From: Abelmoschus esculentus
Lineage: Eukaryota > Streptophyta > Magnoliopsida > Malvales > Malvaceae
Length of the DNA stretch: 64,000 bases
Direction: 5' to 3'
NCBI GenBank assembly: GCA_035048815.1
Contig: JAUCBN010000043.1
Location: 9,675,001 to 9,739,000 of the forward strand
Shown here: piece by piece, positions 9,601 through 22,292 of the stretch
Position numbering within the stretch: position 1 is the stretch's first letter
How the letters are laid out: every line of letters starts with the position of its first letter
Position numbers and translations under genes: made by a program
Notes under the pieces: model-generated
What the model was told of the DNA's origin: nothing
Database searches by the model: none
Seen by the model: only the letters and a program-made list of their open reading frames with translations

Positions 9601-12600
9601 TTTGGGTACGTAAAGTTAATTATGGGCTTTTAAACCTAAATATACAGGTTAAACACAAATTTTGTGCTTTTTACTTGGTTAAAATTCGAACGGGTTCTGT
9701 ATAAAACCCATTTAGACATGCACACTCTGAACCCGATAAAATGATCGAAAATGATATTCAATCAAATCTTTTTGGTACAAAAAGTTAATTATGGTCTTTT
9801 AAACCTAATTATACAGCTTAAACTCTAATTTTGAGCTTCTTACTCAGTTAAAATTCGAACGGGTTCACTATAAAACCCATTTAGACATGCACGCTATGAA
9901 CACACAAAACGATCGAAAATGGTATTAAATCAAATTTTATGAGTTCAAATTGTTAATTATGGGCTTTTGAACCTAATTATATAGATTAATGTCAAAATTT
10001 GAGCTTTTAAATCGGTTAAAATACGAACGGGTTCACTTTAAAGCTCATTTAGACATGAACGCTCTAAACCCTACAAAATGATCGAAAATGATATTGAATT
10101 AAATTTTTTGGGTACAAAAAAGTTAAATATGGGCTTTTGAACATAATTATACAGCTTAAACTCAAATTTTGAGCTCTTTACTCGGTTAAAATTCGAACGG
10201 GTTCACTATAAAGCCCAATTAGACGTGCACGCTCTAAACCCTACAAAACGATCAAAAATGATATTCGATCAAACGTTTTGGGTACAAAAAGTTTATTATG
10301 GACTTTTGAATCTAATTATACAGCTTAAACTCCAATTTTGATCTTTTTACTCTGTTAAAATTCGAACGGGTTCATTATAAAGTCCATTTAGACATGCACG
10401 CTATGAACCTTACAAAATGATCGAAAATGGTACTAAATCAAATTTTATGGGTTCAAAAAGTTAATTATGGGCTTTTGAACCTAATTATACAACTTGAACT
10501 CAAATTCTAAGCTTTTTATTCGGTTAAACATCGAACTAGTTCACTAAAAAGCCCATTTAGACATGCACGCTCTAAACCCTATAAAACGATCAAAAATGAT
10601 ATTAAATTAATTTTTTGGGTACAAAAAGTTAAATATGGGCTTTTGAGCCTAATTATACAGCTTAAACTCAAATTTTGAGCTTTTTACTCGGTTAATATTC
10701 GAAATGGTTCACTATAAAGCCCATTTAGACATGCACGCTCTAAACCTAAAAAAACTATCAAAAATGATATTAAATCAAATTTTTTGAGTTTAAAAAGTTA
10801 ATTATGGGCTTTTGAACCTAATTATACGGCTTAAACTCAAATTTTGAACTTTTTACTTGGTTAAAATTCGAACGAGTTCACTATAAAGCCCATTTAGACG
10901 TGCACGCTCTGAACCCTACAAAACGATTGGAAATGATATTGAATCAAATTTTTTGGGTTCAAAAATTTAATTATAGGCTTTTGAACCTAATTATACAGCT
11001 TAATGTCAAATTTTGAGCTTTTTAATCGGTTAAAATTCGAACAGGTTCATTATAAAATCCAATTAGACATGAACGTTCTAAACCTTACAAAATGATCGAA
11101 AATGATTTCAATCAAATTTTTGGGTACAAAAAGTTAATTATGGGTTTTGAACCTAATTATACAGCTTAATGTCAAATTTTATGCTTTCTACTCGGCTAAA
11201 ATTCTAACGGGTTCACTATAAATCCCATTAGACATGAATGCTCTAAACCCTAAAAAATGATCGAAAATGATTTTCAATCAAATTTTTTGGGTACAAAAAG
11301 TTAAATATGGGATTTTGAAACTACTTATATAACTTAAACTCAAATTTTGAGCTTCTTATTCGGTTAAAATTTGAACTGGTTCACTATAAAGACCATTTAG
11401 ACATGAATGCTCTAAATTCTACAAAACAATTGAAAATGATATTAAATCAAATTTTATGGGTTCAAAAATTTAATTATGAGATTTTTAACCAAATTATACA
11501 GCTTAAACTCAAATTTCAAACTTCTTACTCCGTTTTCGAACAAGTTCACTATAAAGCCCATTTAGACATGCACGCTCTGAACATTATAAAATGATCGAAA
11601 ATGATATTAAATCAAATTTTATGAGTTAAAATTGTTAATTATGGTCTTTTGAGCCTATCTATCCAGCTTAAACTCAAATTTTGAACTTTTTACTCGGTTA
11701 AAATTCGAACGGGTTCACTATAAATCCCATTTAAACAGACCCGCTCTAAACTCTACAAAACGATCGAAAATAATATTCAATCAAATCTTTTAGGTACACA
11801 AAGTTAATTAAGGGCTTTTGAACCTAATTATACAGCTTAAACTCCAATTTTGAGCTTTCAACTCAACTAAACTTCGAACATGTTCTCTGTAAAGCCCATT
11901 TAGACATGCACGCTATGAACTCACAAAACATTCAAAAATGGTATTAAATCAAATTTTATGAGTTCAAATTGTTAATTATGGGCTTTTGATCCTAATTATA
12001 CAGCTTATTGTCAAATTTTGAGCTTTTTAATCGGTTAAAATTCGAACGGGTTCACTTTAAAGCCCATTTAGACATGAACGCTCTAACCCTACAAAATGAT
12101 CGAAAATGATATTGAATTAAATTTTTGAGTTCAAAAAGTTAAATATGGGCTTTTGAACCTAATTATACAGCTTAAACTCAAATTTTGAGCTTTTTACTCG
12201 GTTAAAATTCGAACGGGTTCAATATAAAGCAAATTTAGACATTCAAGCTCTAAACCCTACAAAACGATCAAAAATGATATTCAATCAAACTTTTTGGGTA
12301 CAAAAAGTTAATTATGGGATTTTGAATCTAATTATATAGCTTAAACTCCAATTTTGATCTTTTTACTCTATTAAAATTCGAACGGGTTCATTATAAAATC
12401 CATTTAGACATGCACGCTATGAACCATACAAAACGATCAACAATGGTATTAAATCAAATTTTATGGGTTCAAAAAGTTAATTATGGGCTTTTGAACCTAA
12501 TTATACAGCTTAAACTCAAATTTTGAGCTTTTTACTTGGTTAAAATTAGAATGGGTTCACTATAAAGCCCATTTAGACATGCACGCTCTGAACCCTACAA

Positions 12601-13565
12601 AACTATCGAAAATGATATTGAATTAATTTTTTTGGGTACAAAAAGTTAAATATGGGCTTTTGAACCTAATTATACAGCTTAAACTCAAATTTTGAGCTTT
12701 TTAGTCGGATAAAATTCGAACGGGTTTACTATAAAGCCCATTTAGACATGAACACTCTAAACCCTACAAAACGATCGAAAATGATATTAAATCAAATTTT
12801 ATGGGTTCAAAAAGTTAATTATGGGCTTTTGAACCTAATTATACAACTTAAACTCAAATTTTGAGCTTTTTACTTGGTTAAAATTCGAACGGGTTCACTA
12901 TAAAGCCCAATAAGACATGCACGCTCTGAACCCTACAAAACGGTCGAAAATGATATTGAATCAAATTTTTTGGGTTCAAAAAGTTAATTATAGGCTTTTG
13001 AACCTAATTATACAGTTTAAGGTCAAATTTTGAGCTTTTTACTTGGTTAAAATTAGAACGGGTTCACTATAAAGCCCAATTAGACATGAACGCTCTAAAC
13101 CTTACAGAATGACCGAAAATGATTTTTAATCAAATTTTTGGGAACAAAAAGTTAATTATGGGCTTTTGAACCTAATTATACATCTTAATTTCAAATTTTG
13201 AGATTTTTACTCGGCTAAATTCGAATGGGTTCACTATAAATCCCATTTAGACATGAACGCTCTAAACCCTACAAAATGATCGAAAATGATTTTCCATCAA
13301 ATTTTTTGGGTACAAAAAATTAATTATGGGATTTTGAACCTTGTTATACATCTTAAACTCAAATTTTGAGCTCTTTACTCAGTTAAAATTCGAACGGGTT
13401 CACTATAAAGCTAATTTAGACATGCATGCTCTAAACCCTACAAAAGTATCGAAAATGATATTAAATCAAATTTTATGGTTTAAAAAAGTTAATTATGGGA
13501 TTTTTAATCTTATTATACATCTTAAACTCAAATTTTGAGCTCTTTACTCGGTTAAAATTCGAACG
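6684..13565 (+). repeat. 169-bp satellite array, segment 2
   Basis: About 40 monomers in the same orientation as segment 1, more diverged from one another. Diagnostic variants recur at multi-monomer distances: the ACGCTATGAAC junction at 9891 and 11910 (about 12 monomers apart) and GTCGGATAAAA at 8491 and 12714 (about 25 monomers). A block near 6960-7200 reappears, with an internal deletion, near 7960-8120. These indicate segmental amplification inside the array. The last five bases, GAACG, are the left copy of the target duplication of the next insertion. Confidence 0.95.
7624..7764. other. Unidentified 141-bp insertion in the satellite
   Basis: The satellite stops after GTTAAAATTTGAA and resumes at about GAACGTGTTCACTATAAAG. 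The sequence between does not resemble the monomer and is less AT-rich (for example CCCCATACGGGCCTACTCAC and CTCGCGGAGACTGAC). No long ORF is confined to it, and no inverted repeats are visible at its ends. It could be filler DNA captured during break repair or an organelle-derived fragment; I do not recognise it. Confidence 0.5.
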
Positions 13566-16500
13566 TGTGACACCCTCGCCCCAGGTTAGGAGACGGAGGT
13601 GTCGACCGAACATTCAACTTATATTTTAGACCAATCTTGTATCCAAATCCAAAACGTTTTGATTATTTTGTGAGTTAATTCAAGTCAATTTTATGTAAAT
13701 TCTATTAATTTTGGGGGCAATTTAAACTTTTTCCACACTTATACAATTAACCATTTCGATTTTTAATTTTCATTCATTTATCAATTACAATCACCATTTA
13801 ACGTGATCTAAAACTATAACCCAAATTAATTCGTTTAATCATCATTAATATCATCTTATTAGTCAAGCAAATTTTTCATATTCGAGCTAAACAGAAATTA
13901 ACTAGGGGTATCGATACTCCCTATAGAGGGGTATCAGAACAGGGGTATCGAACCATAGTTCGATACAGGTCAACTGTGTTGACCCATTGACCAAGGCTAG
14001 GGAGCCTGGTTCGAAACAGGTATCGATGCAATTTTGTTACTGGAAGTCCTAGTATCGAACCATGTTTCGATACTGGACCTCCTTGTTGACTCGTTGACTA
14101 AAGTTAAGTAGCCTGGTTCGATACTGGCATCGATGTCATTTCGTTACTGGAAGACCCAGTATCGAACCAGGTATCGATGCTGGTCTACTCTTAGGACTCA
14201 ATGGCTTAAGGCTGAAAGGGGCCTGGCTCGATACTGGCATCGAACCAGGGAGGTCTTAATGAAGCTTGGCATCGAACCATGCTTCGATGCCATTTTGTTA
14301 TTGTCAAAGGTGGTATCGATACCCACGCCCAATTTCCAGATTTCTATCTTTTTTTTTTACACTTAGACTCTACCAAAAGACCACCTTTATGGTCTAACCC
14401 ATTCCTAAACCATAAGGGGCAATATTCAACATATTTAGGTAGCATGTATCATTCCACTAAATCGATTCACTTAGCCAACTCATTATTCAAGCCATTAACC
14501 ATGTTTAATGACATTCAAGACACAACTATGTCATGGACTTCCCACTATAGCATTTAGCATACTCATGTTCTAGTTTAAGGATTCACATGCTATCCTACCT
14601 AGTTCACGTTTGCCATGTCAAGACAATTTCTTACTTAACATATGCGTATCACCAAAAGCCTACTTACCCAAACCAAAGGCCGAGAACTCAAAATATGCAA
14701 GGCCTACCAAGTACAATATGCCTTATGGCTTACATACCGTATGTACGAATAATCATATATACAAACCATGTTCTAAATATCAAATGCATAAATCATTCTA
14801 AGCATGCTCCCTATGCCACCATAAACTAGGAGTTACAAAAGTACAAAATACCATACTTGAGCTTGCTTGGTGTCCTTGCTCGCGATCAAAGCCGATCTAA
14901 CCCCTTAGTCCGATAACCTGTTATTTGGGAAGGAGGAAACAAAGGTGGTAAGTACTTACGAAGTACTTAGTGAGGCAGCCCTAAGTCTAACCATTTAGAC
15001 ATTAATTAAAGCAATATAACATGCTACAATAAGCAACCGATCAATTTCGTATATCAGTTTAAACATTTTATATCATGCTTATCATAATCCATATTTTTCA
15101 AGCCAATAGCATACAAGATAAATTCACAACTAGATGCTCAATACGATTTCATATTCGAATGCTAGATAGCAACTTATAATCAAAGGTTCAATGGCATCAT
15201 ACAATCAAATGCTCAATGGCAACATATTATCAAATGTTCAATGGCAACATATTATCAAATGCTCGATAGCAACATATTATCAAATGCTCAATGGCAACAT
15301 ATTATCAGATGCTCGATAGTAACATATTATCAAATGTTCAATGGCAACATATTATCAAATGCTCGATAGCAACATATTATCAAATGCTCGACAGCAACAT
15401 ATTATCAAATGCTCGACAGCAACATATTATCAAATGCTCAATGACAACATATTATCGAATGCTCAATAGTAACACCATTCTAGTTTTAATCTTTCGAATT
15501 TATTACAAATGAGGCCTTGGTATAGTTTGACTAGGTAAGCGGGTCAACAGAAGTACTGACATAAGTGCCACGAAGGCACTAACAAAAGATACCCACGGTA
15601 TCTACAAATGGTGACTAACCACCAAACAAAGGTACCCATAGTACCAACAGAAATACCGAAGTACTAAACAGAAGTACCGAAGTACTGGGCAAACTAACAA
15701 ATGAGCTCAAACCCTAGGCATGCCTTACTACCTATGACCAACTATCGACCAAGGCTCAATCAGAGTTTCCAATTCATTTAATCCTTCCATTTGTATTAAG
15801 CAAGTTTCTTATCACATAGGTTGTCCATATCATGCTAATATCCAATGCATACACATCTACTACCATTTCAAAAGCATATGCATCATGCTAGCATATCCAA
15901 AGCATATCATACTAACATTTCAAGAGCATATATCATGCTAACAAGTCAAAAGCATACGTCATGCTACTATATCAAAATCGAATATCATACTATCATATCA
16001 AATCATTCACATAATACGAATCGAATAATCAATCAATCTAAACATGCCTCATGCATGACTTACGTACCTGGCATCCATAGCCGCGTGCCATTACTTACCT
16101 CGGCATTTTCGAGCTATGCAAATGTTCTAAGTTAGTCTAACATCTAGCACTAAAACATGGCATCAAACAAGTTATTAACATTTAATCCTCCTTCCTGAAT
16201 TACCAAATATTTCATTAGTCCGGTTACAATACAAATAAATCGAATAATACAAAGATGGTTAGGACCCTAGGTCCTAACCCCAAGGTTTGCAACACTCACA
16301 ATTTCTCCAAGCAATTTAAGGATTGTAGATCGCGACTCCTTTGCCCTTCTTAAGGGTTTGCTCGAGTCTCTCTTCTTCTTCGATATTTTCGTCTCTTTGA
16401 TTATCTAGTAATCCACATACAAATATACATTCATTAGAACATATCTAAACCATTTAATTCTAAGGATTATATACTTTAACAAATGTAATTTCGCTCGTTT

Positions 16501-17605
16501 GCTTATTCGGGACAGATTTGCTATCCTTTCGTAATTTGATCGTATCTCCGAGTTCCCATGTCCGATTCGAGCTTATTATACCTATTTGGAAAGCTAAGAG
16601 GACCCTATACAAGGACGAGTTAACCTTACATTTTAATACTTTCCCGATCAGTACCAGAATTCATTCGAATCAGACCTGTCCGAAATTTTCGGGACTGCTC
16701 GAGCAGCCCTACGGAGAAGCTTATAACTTTTTATACCGAACTCGGATTGAGGTTCCGTAAATTTTCCCTTAAACTAGATATACAAGAGTATCATACTGCA
16801 AAATTTCAGCTCCTAACTCCTCCAAACGTGGCCTAGGGAATTTTTCGAAGATGGCTACTCGGAATAGCATTTCTAAGTATTTTCGGCTAACTTTCAATTC
16901 ATTGCGTAAATTCCAAGTCCAATCTTAATCTTACAATTTCCAGCACCTCTAAACATAAAATTAACCTCAAGTAATCCCCAATTTTATCATAATACCAAAT
17001 CAATTAACCCACATAATATATTTACCAAACCCCCAAATTCAAGCTTCTTAATTCAATGTTCATGTTTCAACAACTAAACCCAAGCATCATAATCCTTAAA
17101 CTAGGTTCCTATCAACCTAATTAATTTATAAACATCTTAAAATTATCAAAACCCCAAAAGTTCAAAAACCTAGAATCTTCGGTTTAGGGAAAGATGGACT
17201 TACAAAGGTCTTTAGATTCAATTTCCTAGTGTATTAGTTCCACCATGCAAGGCTTTTGAGCTATCCCCTTCAATTTCCATGAAAATTTCTCTCCTCCCCC
17301 TTTCTTTGATGCTCACGTGAAGTGAGGAAGAAGAAAACAAATTGGGGCTGATTTCTTTTGTTTTCTTTCTCATTAAAAGGGTACGAAATGACCATTTTAC
17401 CCCCCACTTAATTCTTTAACAATTAAATGCCCAAGGGCAATTAAGGGGAATTGGAAATCCAACATGCAATCCTCTCTTGTTTTCACTTAATGCAATTTGG
17501 TCTCATATTTCTAATCCAATTTCACATGATTCAATTAATTTATAATTTGATTAAATTCTCGAACTATTCAAATTATTATACAGACCCGGTTTTAGGGGTG
17601 TTACA
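13566..17605 (-). repeat. Long solo LTR (4,040 bp), chromovirus-type
   Basis: Starts TGTGACACCC and ends GGGTGTTACA on the + strand, so read on the minus strand it is TGTAACACCCC...GGGTGTCACA, the TG...CA form typical of plant chromovirus LTRs. It is flanked by a perfect 5-bp duplication, GAACG, at 13561-13565 and 17606-17610, and the satellite continues in register across it. There is no gag or pol inside. It contains repeated GTATCGA motifs (13900-14330), a 25-bp minisatellite and short direct repeats of GTACCGAAGTACT (15650-15690). The plus-strand segment 38129-41025 is the same family: both share the order of landmarks around GGTACGT..GCCGCGTGCC, the AGTACTTACCAC block and the TCCTAACC block. 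Confidence 0.85.
15151..15475 (+). repeat. 25-bp minisatellite within the solo LTR
   Basis: About thirteen tandem copies of a 25-bp unit (ATCAAATGCTCAATGGCAAC followed by ATATT), alternating CAATGG, CGATAG and CGACAG variants. The related LTR at 38129-41025 has no such array at the corresponding place, so it expanded in this copy or was lost in the other. Confidence 0.85.
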
Positions 17606-18531
17606 GAACGGGTTCACTATGAAGCCCATTTAGACATGCATGCACTAAACCTTACAAAACGATCAAAAATGATATTAAATAAAATTTTATGAGTTCAAAC
17701 TGTTAATTATGGTCTTTTGAACCTAATTATACAGCTTAAAGTCAAATTTTGAGCTTTTTACTTGGTTAAAATTCGAACGGGTTCACACTAAAGCCCATTT
17801 TGACATGCAACGCTCTAAACCCTACAAAACGATCGAAAATGATATCCAATAAAATTTTTTGGCACTAAAAGTTAATTATGGGATTTTGAACATAATTATA
17901 CAGCTTAAACGAAAATTTTGAGCGTCTAACTCGGTTAAAATTCGAACGGGTTCACTATAAAGACGATTTTGACATGCACGCTCTGAACCCTACAAAAAGA
18001 TCGAAAAGGATATTAAATCAAATTTTATGTGTTCAAATTGTTAATTATGGGCTTTTGAACCTAATTATATAGCTTAATGTCAAATTTTGAGCTTTTACTC
18101 GGTTAAAATTCGAACGGGATCACTGTAAAGCCTATTTAGACATGCACGCTCTAAACCCTACAAAACGGTCGAAAATGATATTAAATCAAATTTTATGGGT
18201 TCAAAAATTTAATTATGGGATTTTGATCCTAATTATTCAACTTAAATTAAAATTTTAAGCTTTTTACTCGGTTAAAATTCGAACGGGATCACTATCAAGC
18301 CCATTTAGAAATACACGATCTTAACTCTACAAAACGATCGAAATTGATATTAAATCAAATTTTATGGGTTCAAAAAGTTATTTATGGGATTTTGAACCTA
18401 ATTATACTGCTTAAACTCTAATTTTGAGGTTCTTACTCGGTTAAAATTCAAACAGGTTCAATATGAAGCCCATTTTGACATGCACGCTCTAAACCCTACA
18501 AAACGATCAAAAATGATATTAAATCAAATTT
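17606..18531 (+). repeat. 169-bp satellite array, segment 3
   Basis: Five to six monomers in the same orientation as segments 1 and 2, starting with the right copy of the GAACG duplication. Variants near 18220-18450 (TTTTGATCC, ATACACGATCTTAAC) match the first two monomer types of segment 1, showing common descent. It ends at the orientation switch. Confidence 0.92.
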
Positions 18532-18690
18532 TTTAATTATATTCAAAAGCCCATAATTTACAATTTGACAATTATATTCAAAAGCCCATAATTTACAATT
18601 TGAACTCATTAAGCTGTATAATTATAAAGCTCAAAATTTGATTTGAACTCAAAATTTGATATTAAGCTGTATAATTATACAATTTTAACT
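18532..18690. repeat. Satellite orientation-switch junction
   Basis: Monomers reading in the + direction stop near 18531 and minus-direction monomers begin. The junction holds a 34-bp direct duplication (18535-18568 and 18570-18603, period 35) followed by scrambled partial monomers with duplicated CTCAAAATTTGAT and AAGCTGTATAATTAT pieces. This looks like an inversion or strand-switch repair event with microhomology, not an intact monomer. Confidence 0.85.
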
Positions 18691-21600
18691 CATAAAATTT
18701 GATTTAATATCATTATTGATCGTTTTGTAGGGTTTAGAGCGTGCATGTCAAAATGGGCTTTATTGTGAACCCGTTCGAATTTTAATCGAGTAAGACGCTC
18801 AAAATTTACGTTTAAGCTGTATAATTAGGTTCAAAAGCCCATAATTAACTTTTTCAACCCATAAAATTTGATTTAATATCATTTTTAATCTTTTTATTGG
18901 GTTCAGAGCGTGCATGTCTAAATAGGCTTTATAGTGAACTCGTTCGAATTTTAATCGAGTAAAAGCTCAAAATTTGACATTAAGCTGTATAATTAGGTTC
19001 AAAAGCCCATAATTAACAAATTGAACTCATAAAATTTGATTTAGTACCATTTTTGATCGTTTTGTAGGGTTCAGAGCGTGCATGTCTAAATAGGCTTTAT
19101 AGTGAACCCGTTCGAATTTTAATCGAGTAAAAGCTCAAAATTTGATATTAAGATGTATAATTAGATTCAAAAGCCCATAATTAACAATTTGAACTCATAA
19201 AATTTGATTTAATATCATTTTCGATCGTTTTATATGGTTCAGAGCGTGCATGTCAAAATGGGCTTTGTAGTGAACCCGTTAGAATTTTAACCGAGTTAGA
19301 CGCTCAAAATTTGACATTAAGTTGTATAATTAGGTTCAAAAGCCCATAATTAACAATTTGAACTCATAAAATTTGATTTAATATCATTTTTGATCTTTTT
19401 GTAGGGTTCAGAGCGTGCATGTCAAAAAGAGATTTATATTGAACTTGTTTAAATTTTAACCGAGTTAGAAGCTCAAAATTTGACTTTAATTTGTATAATT
19501 AGGTTCAAAAGCCATAATTAACTTTTTGAACCCATAAAATTTGATTTAATATCATTTCCGATCATCTTGTAGGGTTTAGAGCGTGCATGTCTAAATGGTT
19601 TTCATAGTGAACCCGTTTGAATTTTAACCGAGTAAAAGCTCAAAATTTGACATTAAGCTGTGTAATTAGGTTCAAAAGACCATAATTAACAATTTGAACT
19701 TATAAAATTTGATTTAATATCATTTTCGATCGTTTTGTAAGGTTTAGAGCGTGCATGTTAAAATGTGCTATATAGTGAACTTGTTCGAATTTTAACCGAG
19801 TTAGACCCTCAAAATTTGCGTTTAAGCTATATAATTAGATTCAAAATCCCATAATTAACTTTTTGAACACATAAAATTTGATTTAATATCATTTTCGACC
19901 GTTTTGTAGGTTTAGAGCGTGCATGTCTAAATACGCTTTATAGTGATCCCGTTCGAATTTTAACCGAGTAAAAGCTCAAAATTTCACATTAAGCTGTATA
20001 ATTAGGTTCAAAAGCCCATAGTTAAAAATTTGAACTCATAAAATTTGATTTAAAATCATTTTCGATCGTTTTATAAGGTTCAGAGCGTGCATGTCAAAAT
20101 GGGCTTTATAGTGAACCCGTTTGAATTTTAACCTAGTAAGAAGCTCAAAATTTGACTTTAAGTTGTATAATTAGGTTCAAAAGCCCATAATTAACTTTTT
20201 GATCCCATAAAATTTGATTGAATATCATTTCCAATCGTTTTGTAAGGTTCAGAGCGTGCATGTCTAAATGGGTTTTATAGTGAACCCGTTTGAATTTTAA
20301 CCGAGTAAAAGCTCAAAATTTGACCTTAAGTTGTATAATTAGATTCAAAAGACCATAATTAACTATTTGAACAAATAAAATTTGATGTATTATCATTTTC
20401 GATCGTTTTGTAAGGTTCAGAGCGTGCATGTCAAAATGGGCTATATAGTGAACCCGTTCGAATTTTAACCAAGTTAGACGCTCAAAATTTAAGTTTAAGC
20501 TATATAATTAGGTTCAAAAGCTCATAATTAACTTTTTGAACCCATAAAATTTGATTTAATATCATTTTCGATCATTTTGTAGGGTTTAGAGTGTGCATGT
20601 CTAAATTGGTTTTATAGTGAACCCGTTTGAATTTTAAACTAGTAAAAAGCTCAAAATTTGACATTAAGTTGTATAATTAGGTTGAAAAGCCCATACTTAA
20701 CAATTTTAACACATAAAATTTGATTTAATATCATTTTTGATCGTTTTGTAAGGTTCAGAGCGTGAATGTTAAAATGGGCTTTATAGTGAACCCGTTCGAA
20801 ATCTAACCGAGTAAGACACTCAAAATTTACGTTTAAGCTGTATAATTAGGTTAAAAAGCCCATAATTAACTTTTTGAACCCATAAAATTTGATTTAATAT
20901 CATTTTTATCGTTTTGTAAGGTTCATGGCGTGCATGTCTAAATGGGCTTTATAGTGAACCCGTTCGAATTTTAACCGAGTGAAAAGCTCAAAATTTGACA
21001 TTAAGTTCTTTAATTAGGTTCAAAAGCCCATAATTAACAATTTGAACCCATAAAATTTGATTTTATATCATTTTTGATCGTTTTGTAGGGTTTAGAGCGT
21101 GCATGTCAAAATGGGCTTTAGTGTGAACCCGTTCGAATTTTAACCGAGTAAGACGCTCAAAATTTGCGTTTAAGCTGTATAATTAGGTTCAAAAGCGCAT
21201 ACTTAAATTTTTTAACCCTTAAAATTTAATTTAATATCATTTTCGATCGTTTTGTTGGGTTAAAAGCGTGCATGTCTTAATAGACTTGATAATGAACCCT
21301 TTCGAATTTTAACCTAGTAAGACGCTCAAAATTTGCCTTTAAGTTGTATAATTAGGTTCAAAAGTGCATAATTAAATTTTTGAACCCAAAAAATTTGATA
21401 TAATATCATTTTCGATCGTTTTGTAGGGTTCAGAGCGTGCATTATTAAATGGGCTTTATATTGAACCCGTTCGAATTTTAACAAGTAAAAAGCTTAAAAT
21501 TTGACATTAAGCTATTTAATTACGTTCAAAAGCCCATAATTAACAATTTGAACTCATATAATTTGATTTAATATAATTTTTAATGGTTTTGTAGTGTTTA

Positions 21601-22292
21601 GAGCGTGCATGTCAAAATGGGCTTAGTGTGAACCCGTTCGAATTTTAACCGAGTAAGACGCTCAAAATTTGCGTTTATGCAGTATAATTTGGTTAAAAAT
21701 CCCATAATTAACTTTTTGAACCCATAAATTTGATTTAATATCATTTTCGATCGTTTTGTAGGGTTCGGAGCGTGCATGTCTAAATAGGCTTTATAGTGAA
21801 ACCGTTGGAATTTTAACCGAGTAAGACGCTCAAAACTTGCGTTTAGGCTGTATAATTAGGTTCAAAAGACTATAATTAACTTTTTGAACCCATAAAATTT
21901 GATTTAATATCATTTTTGATCGTTTTGTAGGGTTCAGAGCGTGCATGTCTAAATAGGTTTTATAGTGAACCCGTTTGAATTTTAACCGAGTAAAAAGCTA
22001 AAAATTTGATATTAAGTTGTTTAGTTACGTTCAAAAACCAATAATTAACAATATGAACACATAAAATTTATTTAATATCATTTTTGATCGTTTTGTAGGG
22101 TTTAGAGCGTGCATGTTAAATTGGGCTTTATAATGAACCCGTTCAAATTTTAACCGAGTAAGACGCTCAAAATTTGCGTTTAAGCTGTATAGTAAGGTTC
22201 GAAAGCCCATAATTAACAATTTGAACTCATAAAATTTGATTTAATATTATTTTTGATTGTTTTGTAGGGTTTAGAGCGTTCATGTCAAAATA
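18691..22292 (-). repeat. 169-bp satellite array, segment 4 (inverted)
   Basis: About 21 monomers in reverse orientation: the + strand reads GTAGGGTTCAGAGCGTGCATG and so on. Two alternating forms are visible, one with TTGACATTAAGCTG and AACAATTTGAACTCAT, the other with TTTGCGTTTAAGCTG and AACTTTTTGAACCCAT. This suggests a two-monomer higher-order unit of about 340 bp, different from the organisation of segment 1. Confidence 0.92.

Noticed and set aside
6743..13538. Many 60-90 residue ORFs with a shared peptide (HYKAHLDMHALNPTK and similar)
   Set aside because: They are translations of the 169-bp satellite on one strand or the other. The unit length is not a multiple of 3 and stops interrupt each frame; there is no sign of a protein family.
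14133..14829. Short ORFs inside the 4-kb LTR
   Set aside because: No similarity to each other or to the related LTR at 38129-41025; chance frames in noncoding DNA.
15151..15475. Regularly spaced repeats resembling a CRISPR array
   Set aside because: The 25-bp units are directly adjacent with no spacers, in a plant LTR. It is a minisatellite.
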